A DNA stretch of 40,048 nt from a virus. Each line of letters starts with the position of its first letter. Position 1 is the stretch's first letter. A program made the position numbers and the translations under genes. The stretch is from IMG/VR virus record IMGVR_UViG_3300017934_000002, positions 1-40,048 of that record; one strand, 5' to 3'. This document shows, piece by piece, positions 7,292-15,388 of this stretch. The notes beneath the pieces were generated by a model, which saw only the letters and a list, made by a program, of their open reading frames with translations, did not search any database and was not told the origin of the DNA.

Positions 7292-7791
7292 TCGCTCACC
7301 TCCAAGGCTCCGATAAGCACCTCGATACGCTGAGGACTCGCCGCCGTGCTCTGAATCGTGGCCCGGAACAGCCCGGAGCCAACCACTGGATAAGCCGAGT
7401 CCAGCAGGTTCCAGAAAGCCGACATCTGCGTTAGCCGGTTGTCGAGCACCACCGGATGATAGTTGGAGATCAGCACGGCGGGTATCGGCTCATCCCAGAA
7501 CTTGTGCCCGGTCGAAAGGTCTTCAAGCTGAAACACGAACTGCGGCGGAAGCCCGGTTACCGGGTCTGGAGGCACCAGGAAGCCGTACAGCAGATCACCA
7601 GGCGTCACCTGGAGGCCGAACTCCACGTAGCCGCCGGCCGCAACCACTTCGTTTTGCGGATCGGGAACTCGATAGATTTTCGGTTTGTAGCAGTCTTCGT
7701 AGGCCAACGGGTCGAGTTGCGAGAGCACCAGAGGGTCATAGTTCCCCCAGGTTGCCCGGATGAGAGGATCGAGCCACAAAGGGCCTAACAT
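7279..7791 (-). CDS. Beta-rich structural-type protein, 170 aa
   Basis: Begins MLGPLWLDPLIRATWGNYDP. The core has VVAAGGYVEFGLQVTPGDLLYGFLV and FVFQLEDLSTGHKFWDEPI, followed by a C-terminal strand pair (PQRIEVLIGALEVSE). A perfect GGAGGTCTC precedes ATG 7791, which I prefer over upstream Mets. The pattern of an L-x-G-x-x-x-x-x-x-x-x-P core and a final hydrophobic strand matches the neighbours; a jelly-roll virion protein is the likely class (inference). Confidence 0.7.
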   Translation of the reverse strand: MLGPLWLDPLIRATWGNYDPLVLSQLDPLAYEDCYKPKIYRVPDPQNEVVAAGGYVEFGLQVTPGDLLYGFLVPPDPVTGLPPQFVFQLEDLSTGHKFWDEPIPAVLISNYHPVVLDNRLTQMSAFWNLLDSAYPVVGSGLFRATIQSTAASPQRIEVLIGALEVSECPQ

Positions 7792-8180
7792 GAGACCTCC
7801 AACGATGCTTGAATAGCCGTGTCCAACGTCCGATTCGCCACACCGGAGCCGCCCTGAAAGATGCCCATTCCGATGCCCTGAGAATCGGCAAAGGCCATCA
7901 GCCACATGAAGCCTTTGACGACCGCCTCATCCGAGGCCGGCTCATCCTGGAGCGCCGCTGCGGTCAAGGCCAACACGCCGCGCAACGCACCGGAACCGCA
8001 CGTATGCTTGTACCGCTCTCCGAACACGCACGCTTCACAGCCGCGCACTTTGACGCCCTTGAAGTCGCCAAAGAACAGTTTTGACGTGTGGCGCCCATGC
8101 AGAAAGTCCGACTTTTCAGGGTCGAAATTCGCTTGCGGAACGCCCTTGCAAAGATCAACGGCGGTAGGTTTAACGGGCAT
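7785..8180 (-). CDS. Hypothetical cysteine-containing protein, 131 aa
   Basis: A central GCEACVFGERYKHTCGSG segment could hold a metal or disulphides. A helical C-terminal half (KGFMWLMAFADSQGIGMGIF) ends in SLEVSC. GGAGGGCC upstream of ATG 8180 is a good Shine-Dalgarno. It lies between structural-type genes and overlaps the next gene's start. Function unknown. Confidence 0.65.
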   Translation of the reverse strand: MPVKPTAVDLCKGVPQANFDPEKSDFLHGRHTSKLFFGDFKGVKVRGCEACVFGERYKHTCGSGALRGVLALTAAALQDEPASDEAVVKGFMWLMAFADSQGIGMGIFQGGSGVANRTLDTAIQASLEVSC

Positions 8181-8255
8181 CGGAAGGCCCTCCGTTGTTC
8201 CGTGGAGGCGCTACGCAGCCCCGAGGCTCTACAGCGTGCGAGGACTGAGGCCCCG

Positions 8256-8308
8256 CGCTCCTGGAACGCTCCAGACCCACTGCGCGAACTGTTGGACCCT
8301 GGAACGCC
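8256..8308 (-). repeat. Boundary repeat (R-B type) upstream of the 131-aa gene
   Basis: Carries both halves of the dispersed element: CGCTCCTGGAACG and, 38 bases on, ACCCTGGAACGCC. It occupies most of the gap 8181-8316. Unlike the tRNA copy, no TAGAAT box follows at the right distance, so promoter activity here is uncertain. Confidence 0.7.
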
Positions 8309-8316
8309 ATAGCCGT

Positions 8317-8583
8317 TTACTTTCGCACTCTTACGACCACCTGACGCCCTTTTCGTTCGATCTTCACCGCTTTGGCGGGTTGCCAGCCGGGAGGAGGATT
8401 GCGGCGATGGCCAAAAAAATATCCGTAGTCGTATCCCTCGCGCCATCTTCGCTGATTCGAGGGGATTAACATCTGCCGTTTACTTTCTTCAACAAGCCAG
8501 CGGCCAGCCAAAGGCACCGCGCCACTTCGACGGTCTTTAATTCCCGCTTTCTTGCCCTCTTGGTACGCGGTTATTTTCGCCAT
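8317..8583 (-). CDS. Small basic protein, 88 aa
   Basis: Contains repeated Lys/Arg patches (EGKKAGIKDRRSG, KIERKGRQVVVRVRK) and an aromatic centre (REGYDYGYFFGHRRNPPPGWQP). Starts 2 bases after the stop of the 302-aa gene. The basic character fits a nucleic-acid or capsid-interior contact, but this is inference only. Confidence 0.6.
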   Translation of the reverse strand: MAKITAYQEGKKAGIKDRRSGAVPLAGRWLVEESKRQMLIPSNQRRWREGYDYGYFFGHRRNPPPGWQPAKAVKIERKGRQVVVRVRK

Positions 8584-8584
8584 A

Positions 8585-9493
8585 TCAAAACACCTTCATT
8601 CCCCCGAACGTCAGAGGGTAGTCAACCGCAGCCGCCCCGGCGTAGGCCAAGTCGTTGCGCTCGATATCAAACCACATCTTGTGGGTTCGCGGGATGTAAA
8701 TCTCGGGCACTAGCAGCCCCGGTTGACTTGCTCCAGGACCGACCGGCGCGACAAACGACGTTCCCACCGGAAACACAGCCGGGAACGTGGAGCGCCCGAA
8801 AAGCACGTCCGCATGAACCGGAGCGTTCGAGTAAGGCTTCATAGCCTCGTCTTTGAGCGTAATGAAAACCTCGTATGTCCCAGTCTGCGGCCCGGCTTGG
8901 CCGAATCGGAACACGAAATCCGAATCGTTTTCAGGCGCAAAAGGCACGCTGATTCTGGCTGGATCGTTGACGCCCAAGGATGAAACCGTGAGCGGATACC
9001 AGAAGGGCAGGGGAGGCCGGCTCATTTTTGCGGGATAGGTGTAGTTGGCCCCGAATGCCCCTTGCGGACCCACCTTGACGCCCCGGAAAAACAGTTGCAG
9101 CCCGGTTACTATGGCCGCGCCATCGTTGCGAAGGTCAATCGTGATGATGCCCTTGCGCGGCCAGCGCACCGGAGGAAAGACCGGTTTCGGATTGCCCAGT
9201 TGGCCGAAGTAGGGACCCAGGAGCAGAGGCAACGGTACAAAATCCTGCTGCTTATAGTCTTGCGTATTGGGACCGGCCCACCTGGCCGAGATGAACTGCA
9301 AACCGTTTTGAGTGCCGAGCGCCGGTCCCGGAAGCGCAACGTACGGCACGCGCGCCGCCAAGCCCCGCAGTTCAAAGGGCCAATCCGCGTCCAACTGAAA
9401 CGAGATGCCCGCCGCCACTTGCCCCGCAATGAGGGTGGGAGCGTCGAAGACGTAATCCTGATGACGCTCTTGCTCACCGTTTGCAGTCGGCAT
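8585..9493 (-). CDS. Two-domain beta-rich virion-type protein, 302 aa
   Basis: The first domain carries ISFQLDADWPFELRGLAARV and ends in an LQLFFRGVKVG strand (residues about 25-155). These are the same LxxD-x-x-F-x-x-R-G and GVK signatures seen in the proteins at 9474-9962 and 10231-11196. The second half repeats the plan more loosely (ISVPFAPENDSDFVFRFG). Two stacked barrels in one chain would suit a capsid, vertex or spike component (inference). GGAG lies 9 bases before ATG 9493, inside the upstream gene. Confidence 0.75.
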   Translation of the reverse strand: MPTANGEQERHQDYVFDAPTLIAGQVAAGISFQLDADWPFELRGLAARVPYVALPGPALGTQNGLQFISARWAGPNTQDYKQQDFVPLPLLLGPYFGQLGNPKPVFPPVRWPRKGIITIDLRNDGAAIVTGLQLFFRGVKVGPQGAFGANYTYPAKMSRPPLPFWYPLTVSSLGVNDPARISVPFAPENDSDFVFRFGQAGPQTGTYEVFITLKDEAMKPYSNAPVHADVLFGRSTFPAVFPVGTSFVAPVGPGASQPGLLVPEIYIPRTHKMWFDIERNDLAYAGAAAVDYPLTFGGMKVF

Positions 9494-9962
9494 AGCGCTT
9501 GACTCCGAAAATGGCGATTACCGCATCGATAGCGACCGGCGCGGGCGGGGAAGTCGCATTTTGAAAGTAAGCCATGAACACGCTCCCCGCGGGGCATTCG
9601 ATTTCCGGCTCCAAAGGCACCGTCATCAACTCGAATCCGCCCGCAGGCGTCAAATCCAGCCCGCCCGGCAGGTAGGATTGATATGGAATCAGAAAGCCGG
9701 AACCGGAGACCTCGGGAGACAGAAGCCTCCCGCCCGGCTCTCGCAGTTGCACGTTGACGGTAGCGATGGAACCCAACCGGACGCCCCGCGCGATGAAGAC
9801 CGCATCGGTTTCAAGCTGCAACGGAATGTCCCGCAGCGTGGCGCCGCCCGCCAGCGTCAGGCCCAAGGCCGGATTGCTCAACTCATCGAAGTAGTGAATG
9901 AACTCCTCATCGTGGAAGCCCGCAGGACAAGGCGATACGGCGAATTGAGGCCGGTAGTTCAC
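9474..9962 (-). CDS. Beta-rich virion-type protein, 162 aa (GTG start)
   Basis: Reads V/MNYRPQFAVSPCPAGFHDEEF, then IPLQLETDAVFIARGV, then PLEPEIECPAGSVFMAYF and a terminal AVIAIFGVKRYADCKR. The GTG at 9962 overlaps the previous TGA as GTGA, and homology to the 122-aa protein at 4528-4896 confirms the start. It is one of at least four paralogues with the LQLE.D..F..RG signature. Likely a particle component. Confidence 0.75.
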   Translation of the reverse strand: MNYRPQFAVSPCPAGFHDEEFIHYFDELSNPALGLTLAGGATLRDIPLQLETDAVFIARGVRLGSIATVNVQLREPGGRLLSPEVSGSGFLIPYQSYLPGGLDLTPAGGFELMTVPLEPEIECPAGSVFMAYFQNATSPPAPVAIDAVIAIFGVKRYADCKR

Positions 9963-10231
9963 CGCTGCCCTCCGAAGGTCCAAAAAGCCGCGCCAAGGCC
10001 CAATGCGGCCAGCGCAAGCAAGCCGTTCGATATGCCGGGAATCAGGCTCATTGCGACCGGCGATGTTGCCGGCGGAATCGTCCATGCCGGTGATGTGGAA
10101 GAGGCAGGAGATTGGACAACCGTTATCGGAGGCGCTACAGCGGCCACAGCAGGGGCCGCAGCCTTCCGCGCCGCCGCCGCCGCAAGAGCGGCTGGAATAT
10201 CTTCGATCACTTGACCGAGGCCGACGTACAT
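9959..10231 (-). CDS. Tail-anchored Ala/Pro-rich membrane protein, 90 aa
   Basis: Begins MYVGLGQVIEDIP, then has a long Ala/Pro/Ser linker, and a C-terminal transmembrane helix (GLLALAALGLGAAFWTF) ending GGQR. The Met-Tyr/GLG start and basic end match other short membrane proteins in the same unit. Likely inserts with a short positively charged cytoplasmic or interior tail. Function unknown. Confidence 0.7.
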   Translation of the reverse strand: MYVGLGQVIEDIPAALAAAAARKAAAPAVAAVAPPITVVQSPASSTSPAWTIPPATSPVAMSLIPGISNGLLALAALGLGAAFWTFGGQR

Positions 10232-11196
10232 TACGCCTTCCTCCGTTTCACGCCTGAGAGGACGCCCGCGATGTAGATGTTGCCCGTACCGGAGTAGTCG
10301 ATCAAGACCAGATCCACAAACACGGTATCGCCCGCGCGCACTTTCCAGTCTTTCGCTTGAAGCACCCCGTTCAGGATGCCGTAGCGCACGTAATCGTCCG
10401 TGAGAGCATAACCAGTGGAGTCCCGTACTTTGACCAGTACATCCCCCACCGCGGGCGCTCGGCCCTGATCCGCGCCGGTTGCGAAAGAGACTTTGCGGAC
10501 CATGAAATCCGCGGCTTGCTCGATCTGGAATTGGAGGGTTGCGCTTTTCGCCGTGGCCGCCCCCACGTCGATCTGCGCGGTATCCGAGACGTAATCGAAC
10601 CCGCCCGGCTCATCGATGAAGCCTTGAGGGGTTTGCGGTCCTTCCCCGAAGGCATGGCAGGGCGCCATGATGTTCTGGTTCGCGCCGGCGACCCACCGTG
10701 GAAGCGACGATGCCAGATCCGCCGCGCGGACGCGCGTGTCCGCTCCCCTGACGTGGTAATAGTACGATCCTTCGAGCAGCAAAGGGACCGCTTGCGCCGT
10801 TCCGGCCGCCGAGTCGCCAAACGTTACTTGGATCTTCGTGCCCGGCGGACAGGCCCGCGCGAAGGTGAGCGGATAGCGCCAGGAGCCGAACCCGCCGATA
10901 GCGCGGATATCGGCTAAGTTGTGAAACAGAAAGCGTCCGTCCGGGAACTGAATCTGCATCACCAGACCGACCGGAACGGTGATGTAGGAAGAGATCGACC
11001 GCAGCATCCAAGTCGTATCGCCCGTGATGGTGACTTGAACGGTCGAAAGCAAGGAAGACGGAGCCGCAGCGAACACGGCCCAACACTTGAACGCCTTCGC
11101 AATCGCCACCACGCGCAAACCTGGATCTTTCGGAACCGGCCTTCCGCAACGGGAAAGAACTATGTCGGCTTGGCGCAGCAGATCAGGCGTCATCAT
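10231..11196 (-). CDS. Large beta-rich virion-type protein, 321 aa
   Basis: The N-terminal part includes a Cys/Pro-rich helix and a beta region (STVQVTITGDTTWMLRSISSYI). The C-terminal half has LQFQIEQAADFMVRKVSFAT and ends in the strand IYIAGVLSGVKRRKA, matching the paralogue signature (LxFQIE.A.DF..R and GVKR). The region 10726-10743 is a copy of the dispersed GCGGAC palindrome. Two-domain layout, probably two barrels. Starts within the coiled-coil gene's ATGATG overlap. Confidence 0.72.
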   Translation of the reverse strand: MMTPDLLRQADIVLSRCGRPVPKDPGLRVVAIAKAFKCWAVFAAAPSSLLSTVQVTITGDTTWMLRSISSYITVPVGLVMQIQFPDGRFLFHNLADIRAIGGFGSWRYPLTFARACPPGTKIQVTFGDSAAGTAQAVPLLLEGSYYYHVRGADTRVRAADLASSLPRWVAGANQNIMAPCHAFGEGPQTPQGFIDEPGGFDYVSDTAQIDVGAATAKSATLQFQIEQAADFMVRKVSFATGADQGRAPAVGDVLVKVRDSTGYALTDDYVRYGILNGVLQAKDWKVRAGDTVFVDLVLIDYSGTGNIYIAGVLSGVKRRKA

Positions 11197-11471
11197 GCGC
11201 CGATGCTCCTAGTTCCGTCCAAGAAACGATCCAGCCGATTGCGCAGCCGTTCAATTTCCGCGCCGATGTCTTGCAACTTGGCGGTGATGGAAACGAGTTC
11301 ACGCGATTCCGCCAACAACGTACGTACCTCTTTTTCGAGCATTCGGAGCCGGTCTTCGTTCTGAACCCATTCCCGCTCTTGTTTTTTGATGACGCGGGAC
11401 GCCGCGATAAGGAGAGAACAGAAGGTAGCCAGCGAAAGCGCGCACGAAAGGTACAGAGCGACCGTTGGCAT
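11193..11471 (-). CDS. Membrane-anchored coiled-coil protein, 92 aa
   Basis: An N-terminal transmembrane helix (VALYLSCALSLATFCSLLIAA, about residues 4-25) is followed by an acidic/basic coiled coil (residues 30-85; QEREWVQNEDRLRMLEKEVR). The form resembles inner-membrane spanins or t-holin partners, but no outer partner is identified. Follows the 59-aa gene with TGATATG spacing. Confidence 0.68.
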   Translation of the reverse strand: MPTVALYLSCALSLATFCSLLIAASRVIKKQEREWVQNEDRLRMLEKEVRTLLAESRELVSITAKLQDIGAEIERLRNRLDRFLDGTRSIGA

Positions 11472-11472
11472 A

Positions 11473-11652
11473 TCACCGCTTGCCTCCGCTCGAAATCGCC
11501 GCTACGACTACTATCGCCGCCAGCAGCGAAAGAAACGGATGCGCGGCGATCCATCCCATAGCCCTAGAGGGGAGAACACCAGGCCCGCCGCAGCAAGCAT
11601 AGTCGTCTCCCCAAGGAGGCTCCAAACCCGACGTTTGCGATGGCGCGTACAT
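11473..11652 (-). CDS. Small tail-anchored membrane protein, 59 aa
   Basis: Reads MYAPSQTSGLEPPWGDD, then a Cys-Cys-Gly-Gly turn, then one transmembrane helix (about residues 33-54) ending SSGGKR. A perfect GGAGGT precedes the ATG. The N-terminus and basic C-terminus match the Met-Tyr membrane protein group. It directly follows the candidate capsid gene in transcription order, so it is probably a particle or assembly component (inference). Confidence 0.65.
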   Translation of the reverse strand: MYAPSQTSGLEPPWGDDYACCGGPGVLPSRAMGWIAAHPFLSLLAAIVVVAAISSGGKR

Positions 11653-11675
11653 CCGACCTCCACTATACGCCAGAA

Positions 11676-11710
11676 TGCGGACGGGACGCCATCCATACGC
11701 CCCGTCCGCA
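11676..11710 (-). other. 10-bp perfect hairpin between candidate capsid gene and the next gene
   Basis: TGCGGACGGG (11676-11685) pairs perfectly with CCCGTCCGCA (11701-11710) around a 15-nt loop. No U-run follows on the minus strand, so it is not a simple terminator. It may be a partial terminator, a processing site or an mRNA stabiliser that sets the ratio between the gene before it and those after it. Confidence 0.6.
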
Positions 11711-11738
11711 GTACCAGACGGCCCAGAGTCCTAATCGC

Positions 11739-12464
11739 TTAGGAGACCGGACGGCCCAGCAGACCGAACATGAAGGCGCGGATGACCGTACCAACGCCGC
11801 CCGTGGGCTTCGCCGCCCCCGCCGTCAGGGAGGCTTGCGCGGGCTGATTGGTGATCGCGCTCACCGGCCCGGAAGTGGCCGGGAAGAACAGGTTGAAAGA
11901 CCACTGGACATTCGGCGCCAAGTATTTGCCGAAGTGGCCGAACCGCTTGCGGGCGCCCGGATCGGGCATCCCGTTTTGCCAGCCGCTTTCGTTGGTCTGG
12001 GTGGTGAACCCCGAGTAGCCGATGCCCGGAGGATAGGCCACCACCTTGCCGTCCCACTGGACTTTCGACAGGATGGCGAACTCGAAGTAGCTGTAAAGCT
12101 CGATGATGTCGAGATCCGCCTTGATGGTGGACGGCTCCACGAACAGCGCAACCGAGTCGATCACGATGTCATAGGGAGGCGTCAGGCCCGTCGAAGCCTT
12201 GCTCGGGATGTTGGTTTCGACTTTGGAAAGAGTCGGGAACGGCGGCCCGACGATGGTAGAGAGCGGGTAGGGGTCCGCATCCCCGATAGCCGCGTTGAAC
12301 AGGGTGTAGCGCTCCAGCAGCGCGGTACCTGCGGCCAGTTTCAGCGTGTAGTAGAAATTCCCGGTGACGCGATCCGAAATGCCGCCCAGAAGGGCATTCA
12401 TATCGACCGTGCCGCCAGGGGTGACGGGAACTTGCGTTCCGGCCACGACAGAAGGCATTGGCAT
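11739..12464 (-). CDS. Candidate major capsid-type protein, 241 aa
   Basis: A beta-rich chain with no signal peptide or long helix: GNFYYTLKLAAGTALLERYTLF, DIVIDSVALFV, IIELYSYFEFAIL and a C-terminal VQWSFNLFFPA. GAGGAG sits 9 bases before the ATG and a structured 100-base leader precedes it, as expected of a highly translated gene. It sits centrally among virion-type genes. I suggest it as the main coat protein from size, composition and expression signals; no family is recognised, so this is inference. Confidence 0.6.
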   Translation of the reverse strand: MPMPSVVAGTQVPVTPGGTVDMNALLGGISDRVTGNFYYTLKLAAGTALLERYTLFNAAIGDADPYPLSTIVGPPFPTLSKVETNIPSKASTGLTPPYDIVIDSVALFVEPSTIKADLDIIELYSYFEFAILSKVQWDGKVVAYPPGIGYSGFTTQTNESGWQNGMPDPGARKRFGHFGKYLAPNVQWSFNLFFPATSGPVSAITNQPAQASLTAGAAKPTGGVGTVIRAFMFGLLGRPVS

Positions 12465-12566
12465 TTTCTTAGCTCCTCATGGACCACTAAGGTCCGGTCA
12501 AACCTCTTGGCCTGGGGCGCCGCATTCAAGCAGCGCCCCGCCAGCCATTCGCGCCCCGCGAACGGC
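12465..12566 (-). promoter_or_regulatory. Structured leader of the candidate capsid gene: three hairpins
   Basis: The minus-strand RNA would form TTCGCG/CGCGAA (12548-12562), GGGGCGC/GCGCCCC (12514-12539) and GGACC/GGTCC (12481-12495), the last just before the GAGGAG ribosome site. All stems are perfect. Such a leader could terminate upstream transcripts, protect the mRNA end or tune translation. Confidence 0.55.
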
Positions 12567-13457
12567 CTAATTCCAGTCGGGCGCCGCCAGCAGCGCTCCC
12601 ACGCCCTTGTTATGCGTTACCACCGGCATCGTCGCCGGCTGTCCGAACGAACTGCCCGGAGGCAGAATCATGGAAGGCGGATAGCCGCCCCCGACTCTCT
12701 GCGGCCAAACGAAATTCCAGTTGGTCTGGTAATCGCCCAAGCCGGCCCCGGAAAGCGCCTGACCGTAGGGGGTTTGGTCCGTCAGGATGCGGACGATCAG
12801 TTGCGCGATGCCGCCCGCCACGACCATCGTGGCGATGCTCTTGTCGCGGAAAAACAGGTGCGCTCCGTAGCCGAGCGCGATGGTGGCGCCGATGTTGCCG
12901 GCGTACCCCATCGCCCCCGTGTTCTTGCTCTGCAAAATGAGTTGCGTGAGCGCCTTGCTGCCGACCGCGCCGCCGACTACCGATGCGCCCGCAATCGCGT
13001 ACTGCATGACCTTCCCGCCGGCCGGATTGTGACGGCGCCGACGCGCGTACATTCCCCGCATGGCCGGATTCCTTCTGTGCCGCCGCCCCGGCTCGTTGCG
13101 CTTGCGGCTGCCAGCGCGATGATGCCGGACGGCATTCTTTCGTTTCGCCATACTGCCTCTCTTTCTCGCTGGATTGCCAGCCGTCCCGAGCACGTAGACT
13201 ACTTCGCCAAGGTTCCGCCGTTTGGCGGTACGCGGACGATGGGAGGCCGCCCGGGCTTGCCTCCGAACCTGTTTCCGCCGAGGAGCGGCGTTATGCCGCT
13301 TGGCGGGCTTGCGCCGCTTGGCGGACAGCGCATGACGCGCCGCCGCTCTCTGGCGCTTCGTGCCGAAATGCAATTTCTGTTTGAGCGTCATGCGTCCTCC
13401 ACCGGCCCTCCGATGGGCCGGGTTTGCGATCAAAGTCGTTCTTTCCGAGTAGGCCAT
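12567..13457 (-). CDS. Arg/Lys-rich membrane protein with several in-frame starts, 296 aa
   Basis: The first 150 residues are extremely basic (runs such as KRQRAAARHALSAKRRKPAKR and RKRNEPGRRHRRNP), suited to neutralising DNA. Residues about 155-240 hold glycine-rich membrane-helix segments, and the end is proline-rich. Three in-frame ATGs each have their own Shine-Dalgarno: 13457 (AAAGGGGG), 13391 (GGAGGACGC, protein MTLKQKLHFG...) and one at MAKRKN (GAGAGG). A DNA-condensing, membrane-linked virion protein is likely (inference). I recall similar basic proteins in metagenomic phages, but have no search result. Confidence 0.7.
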   Translation of the reverse strand: MAYSERTTLIANPAHRRAGGGRMTLKQKLHFGTKRQRAAARHALSAKRRKPAKRHNAAPRRKQVRRQARAASHRPRTAKRRNLGEVVYVLGTAGNPARKRGSMAKRKNAVRHHRAGSRKRNEPGRRHRRNPAMRGMYARRRRHNPAGGKVMQYAIAGASVVGGAVGSKALTQLILQSKNTGAMGYAGNIGATIALGYGAHLFFRDKSIATMVVAGGIAQLIVRILTDQTPYGQALSGAGLGDYQTNWNFVWPQRVGGGYPPSMILPPGSSFGQPATMPVVTHNKGVGALLAAPDWN

Positions 13458-13487
13458 GCGGACCCCCTTTCAGCGGACCCGCGCGTC

Positions 13488-13940
13488 CTACTGCGCCGCC
13501 GAATGCGGGCGCCAGGCGTACAGCTTGGCGACCACCGAAGTGCCCGCAGTCGTACCCCCGGAGCCGGCGAGATTCTGTTTGGTAAGCGTGATCTGAGTTC
13601 CCGCCGCCGTCACGCCCCAGGTGCTTACCAGCGACGTGGTTGTACCGCCCCCGTTCGATAGGGCCGACTGAATCCAGATCGTATCGGGCGGACTGGACCC
13701 CATCCCGTGCGCGATGGCTACGGTCGTGTCCGTGTCGAGACAGGTGATGTTCCAGGACTTGTAGTTGTTGTTGTCCACCACCTTGGTAGCTACGATCGCC
13801 ATGGGCATGAGAGCGAAGCCCCCGCCGATCAGCACGACGGCCAAGGACCCGAACGAAAGCCCGTGATGGAGGCCCAGTACACCCGCGCCCACCATGCAGG
13901 CCAGAATCGAAAGCAGGCCCAATACTCGTTTCAACGTCAT
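13488..13940 (-). CDS. Membrane-anchored beta-rich protein, 150 aa
   Basis: Two hydrophobic segments near the N-terminus (LLSILACMVGAGVLGL and LAVVLIGGGFALMPMAIVA) are followed by a Thr/Gly-rich beta domain (residues about 60-150). GAGGAGGT lies 7 bases before the ATG, which overlaps the glycosyltransferase stop. Function unknown; probably exported or membrane-displayed. Confidence 0.65.
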   Translation of the reverse strand: MTLKRVLGLLSILACMVGAGVLGLHHGLSFGSLAVVLIGGGFALMPMAIVATKVVDNNNYKSWNITCLDTDTTVAIAHGMGSSPPDTIWIQSALSNGGGTTTSLVSTWGVTAAGTQITLTKQNLAGSGGTTAGTSVVAKLYAWRPHSAAQ

Positions 13941-15388
13941 ACTGCAACCTCCTCAAGTTGCTTTTTCACAGGTGCGAAATCGGAAATCGGCCGCAGATCG
14001 AAGCGCGGAGGCTCCACCGGGCCGAACTTCAGGTGCTCCACATGGGCGCCGGGATGCAGAAAGATCAGATGCCCCGCCTGTTTGGCGCGGTAGCACCAGG
14101 ACACGTCATCGGTCAGGAATCCCCGCCCGTCGTCCACCGCGACCGGCCAGAAGCCGCGCGGCCCGCCAAGCTCGTTCAGAACCGACCCGCGCATCAGCAG
14201 CATTCCGAAACCGATGAAGGCGAGGTCCTGAATCAAGGTATCGCCCTTCAGGGCTTCCAAAACCTCCGCTTCGGTCAACTGACAATCGTTTGGACCGAAA
14301 CTGCGGCCGGCCGCGATGTAGCTGCGCATCGGGTCAGGTCCTTTGTAGCGGTACCAGGCCCCGATCACGTCGATTGGCGGTAAGGTTTTGTCCGTGTTGC
14401 GCTCCGAGGCTTCAAGAGCGTTCATCAAGGCCTGAAACGCGGCCACTGTCGGCGGATTATCCGAGTCGATCCAGAGCACATAATCGGGCGAACCGAACTT
14501 CAAGGCTTCAAGAGCCGTCGCCATGCGGACGTGGTAGATGTTGTTCGACTGCCCATATATGCGCGAGAAGGCGAAGCGGCCCCAGAGGTAATAGTGCAGT
14601 TGATCCCATTCGGCCAGCCATTCGCTCGAGAAATTCGACCCCGGCGTAATGACCACGAGGCTTTTCAGGGTATCTTGCCCGCCCGTGAAGCCGTTGCGCC
14701 GCCGTTTGGCGAGAACCCGCGCCTTGACCGCCCAGGCGTCCGGACGGTTGCTCTGCCGGTACACCGCGTCCGCTGTTTGCGGTATCCCATCGCCCGCCTT
14801 TTTAACCGGGTGACGATGCTCGAATTTGACCGCTGCCCGCGCGTCGATCACCACCCCATCTTTGTTCGCGTATTCGGTGAAATCGTCATCCGATCCGACC
14901 GAGTTGTACGCGGGGTAGAACAGTTCCCCATTGGGACAGCCGCCGCGGCCCGGCCGTTCGTAGTAAGCCCGCGTCAGAATCGGATGGGTCATGATCCAGG
15001 GCCACGGGTCTTGCGCGTTGACGTGGACTGCATACTCCCCGCCAATGTCCGGTATGACGTTCAGGAGCGCCGTGTCCCAATGTTTGCAGGGGAAGAAATC
15101 GTCGGCCACGCAAATGAGCACTTGACCCGTGGAGGCCCGCGCCGCCGTGTTCCAGGCGTCCACAACGCAATGACGGCCCGTATTCAGCGTCAAGCGGACG
15201 TTGCGCGGAGGTCCGGGAACACTGAGGCGAGAATCCGTTTCAAAGAATGGCCCGCCCTTGTCCACGCACAGGATGTATTCCACCGTGCTCGGATCGTCGG
15301 CAGACGAGAGCCAGGCTTCAAACGCTTCCCGCCACTTCTCGGGACGCGCGGAGACGTGCAGCAAGGAAAAAAGAGGCCCTGTGCTCAC
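13937..15388 (-). CDS. Tandem two-domain glycosyltransferase (GT-A/GT2-like), 483 aa
   Basis: Residues about 5-230 form a first nucleotide-sugar transferase-like domain with VADDFFP (metal-binding ADD at 95-97). Residues about 243-475 form a second with VLWIDSDNPP (DSD 308-310), WYRYKGPDP and a DDVSWCYRAKQAG acceptor-site stretch. Each domain resembles family-2 GT-A enzymes. A fused pair suggests sequential addition of two sugars, perhaps to virion proteins or to host surface glycan. GTG 15388 overlaps the previous stop. No signal peptide, so it acts in the cytoplasm or at the membrane face. Confidence 0.8.
   Translation of the reverse strand: MSTGPLFSLLHVSARPEKWREAFEAWLSSADDPSTVEYILCVDKGGPFFETDSRLSVPGPPRNVRLTLNTGRHCVVDAWNTAARASTGQVLICVADDFFPCKHWDTALLNVIPDIGGEYAVHVNAQDPWPWIMTHPILTRAYYERPGRGGCPNGELFYPAYNSVGSDDDFTEYANKDGVVIDARAAVKFEHRHPVKKAGDGIPQTADAVYRQSNRPDAWAVKARVLAKRRRNGFTGGQDTLKSLVVITPGSNFSSEWLAEWDQLHYYLWGRFAFSRIYGQSNNIYHVRMATALEALKFGSPDYVLWIDSDNPPTVAAFQALMNALEASERNTDKTLPPIDVIGAWYRYKGPDPMRSYIAAGRSFGPNDCQLTEAEVLEALKGDTLIQDLAFIGFGMLLMRGSVLNELGGPRGFWPVAVDDGRGFLTDDVSWCYRAKQAGHLIFLHPGAHVEHLKFGPVEPPRFDLRPISDFAPVKKQLEEVAV

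Noticed and set aside
11640-13661. A 673-codon open frame on the plus strand
   Set aside because: It is the shadow of the candidate capsid gene and the Arg-rich gene on the minus strand; it has Arg/Pro/His-heavy composition, no ribosome site and no protein-like domains.
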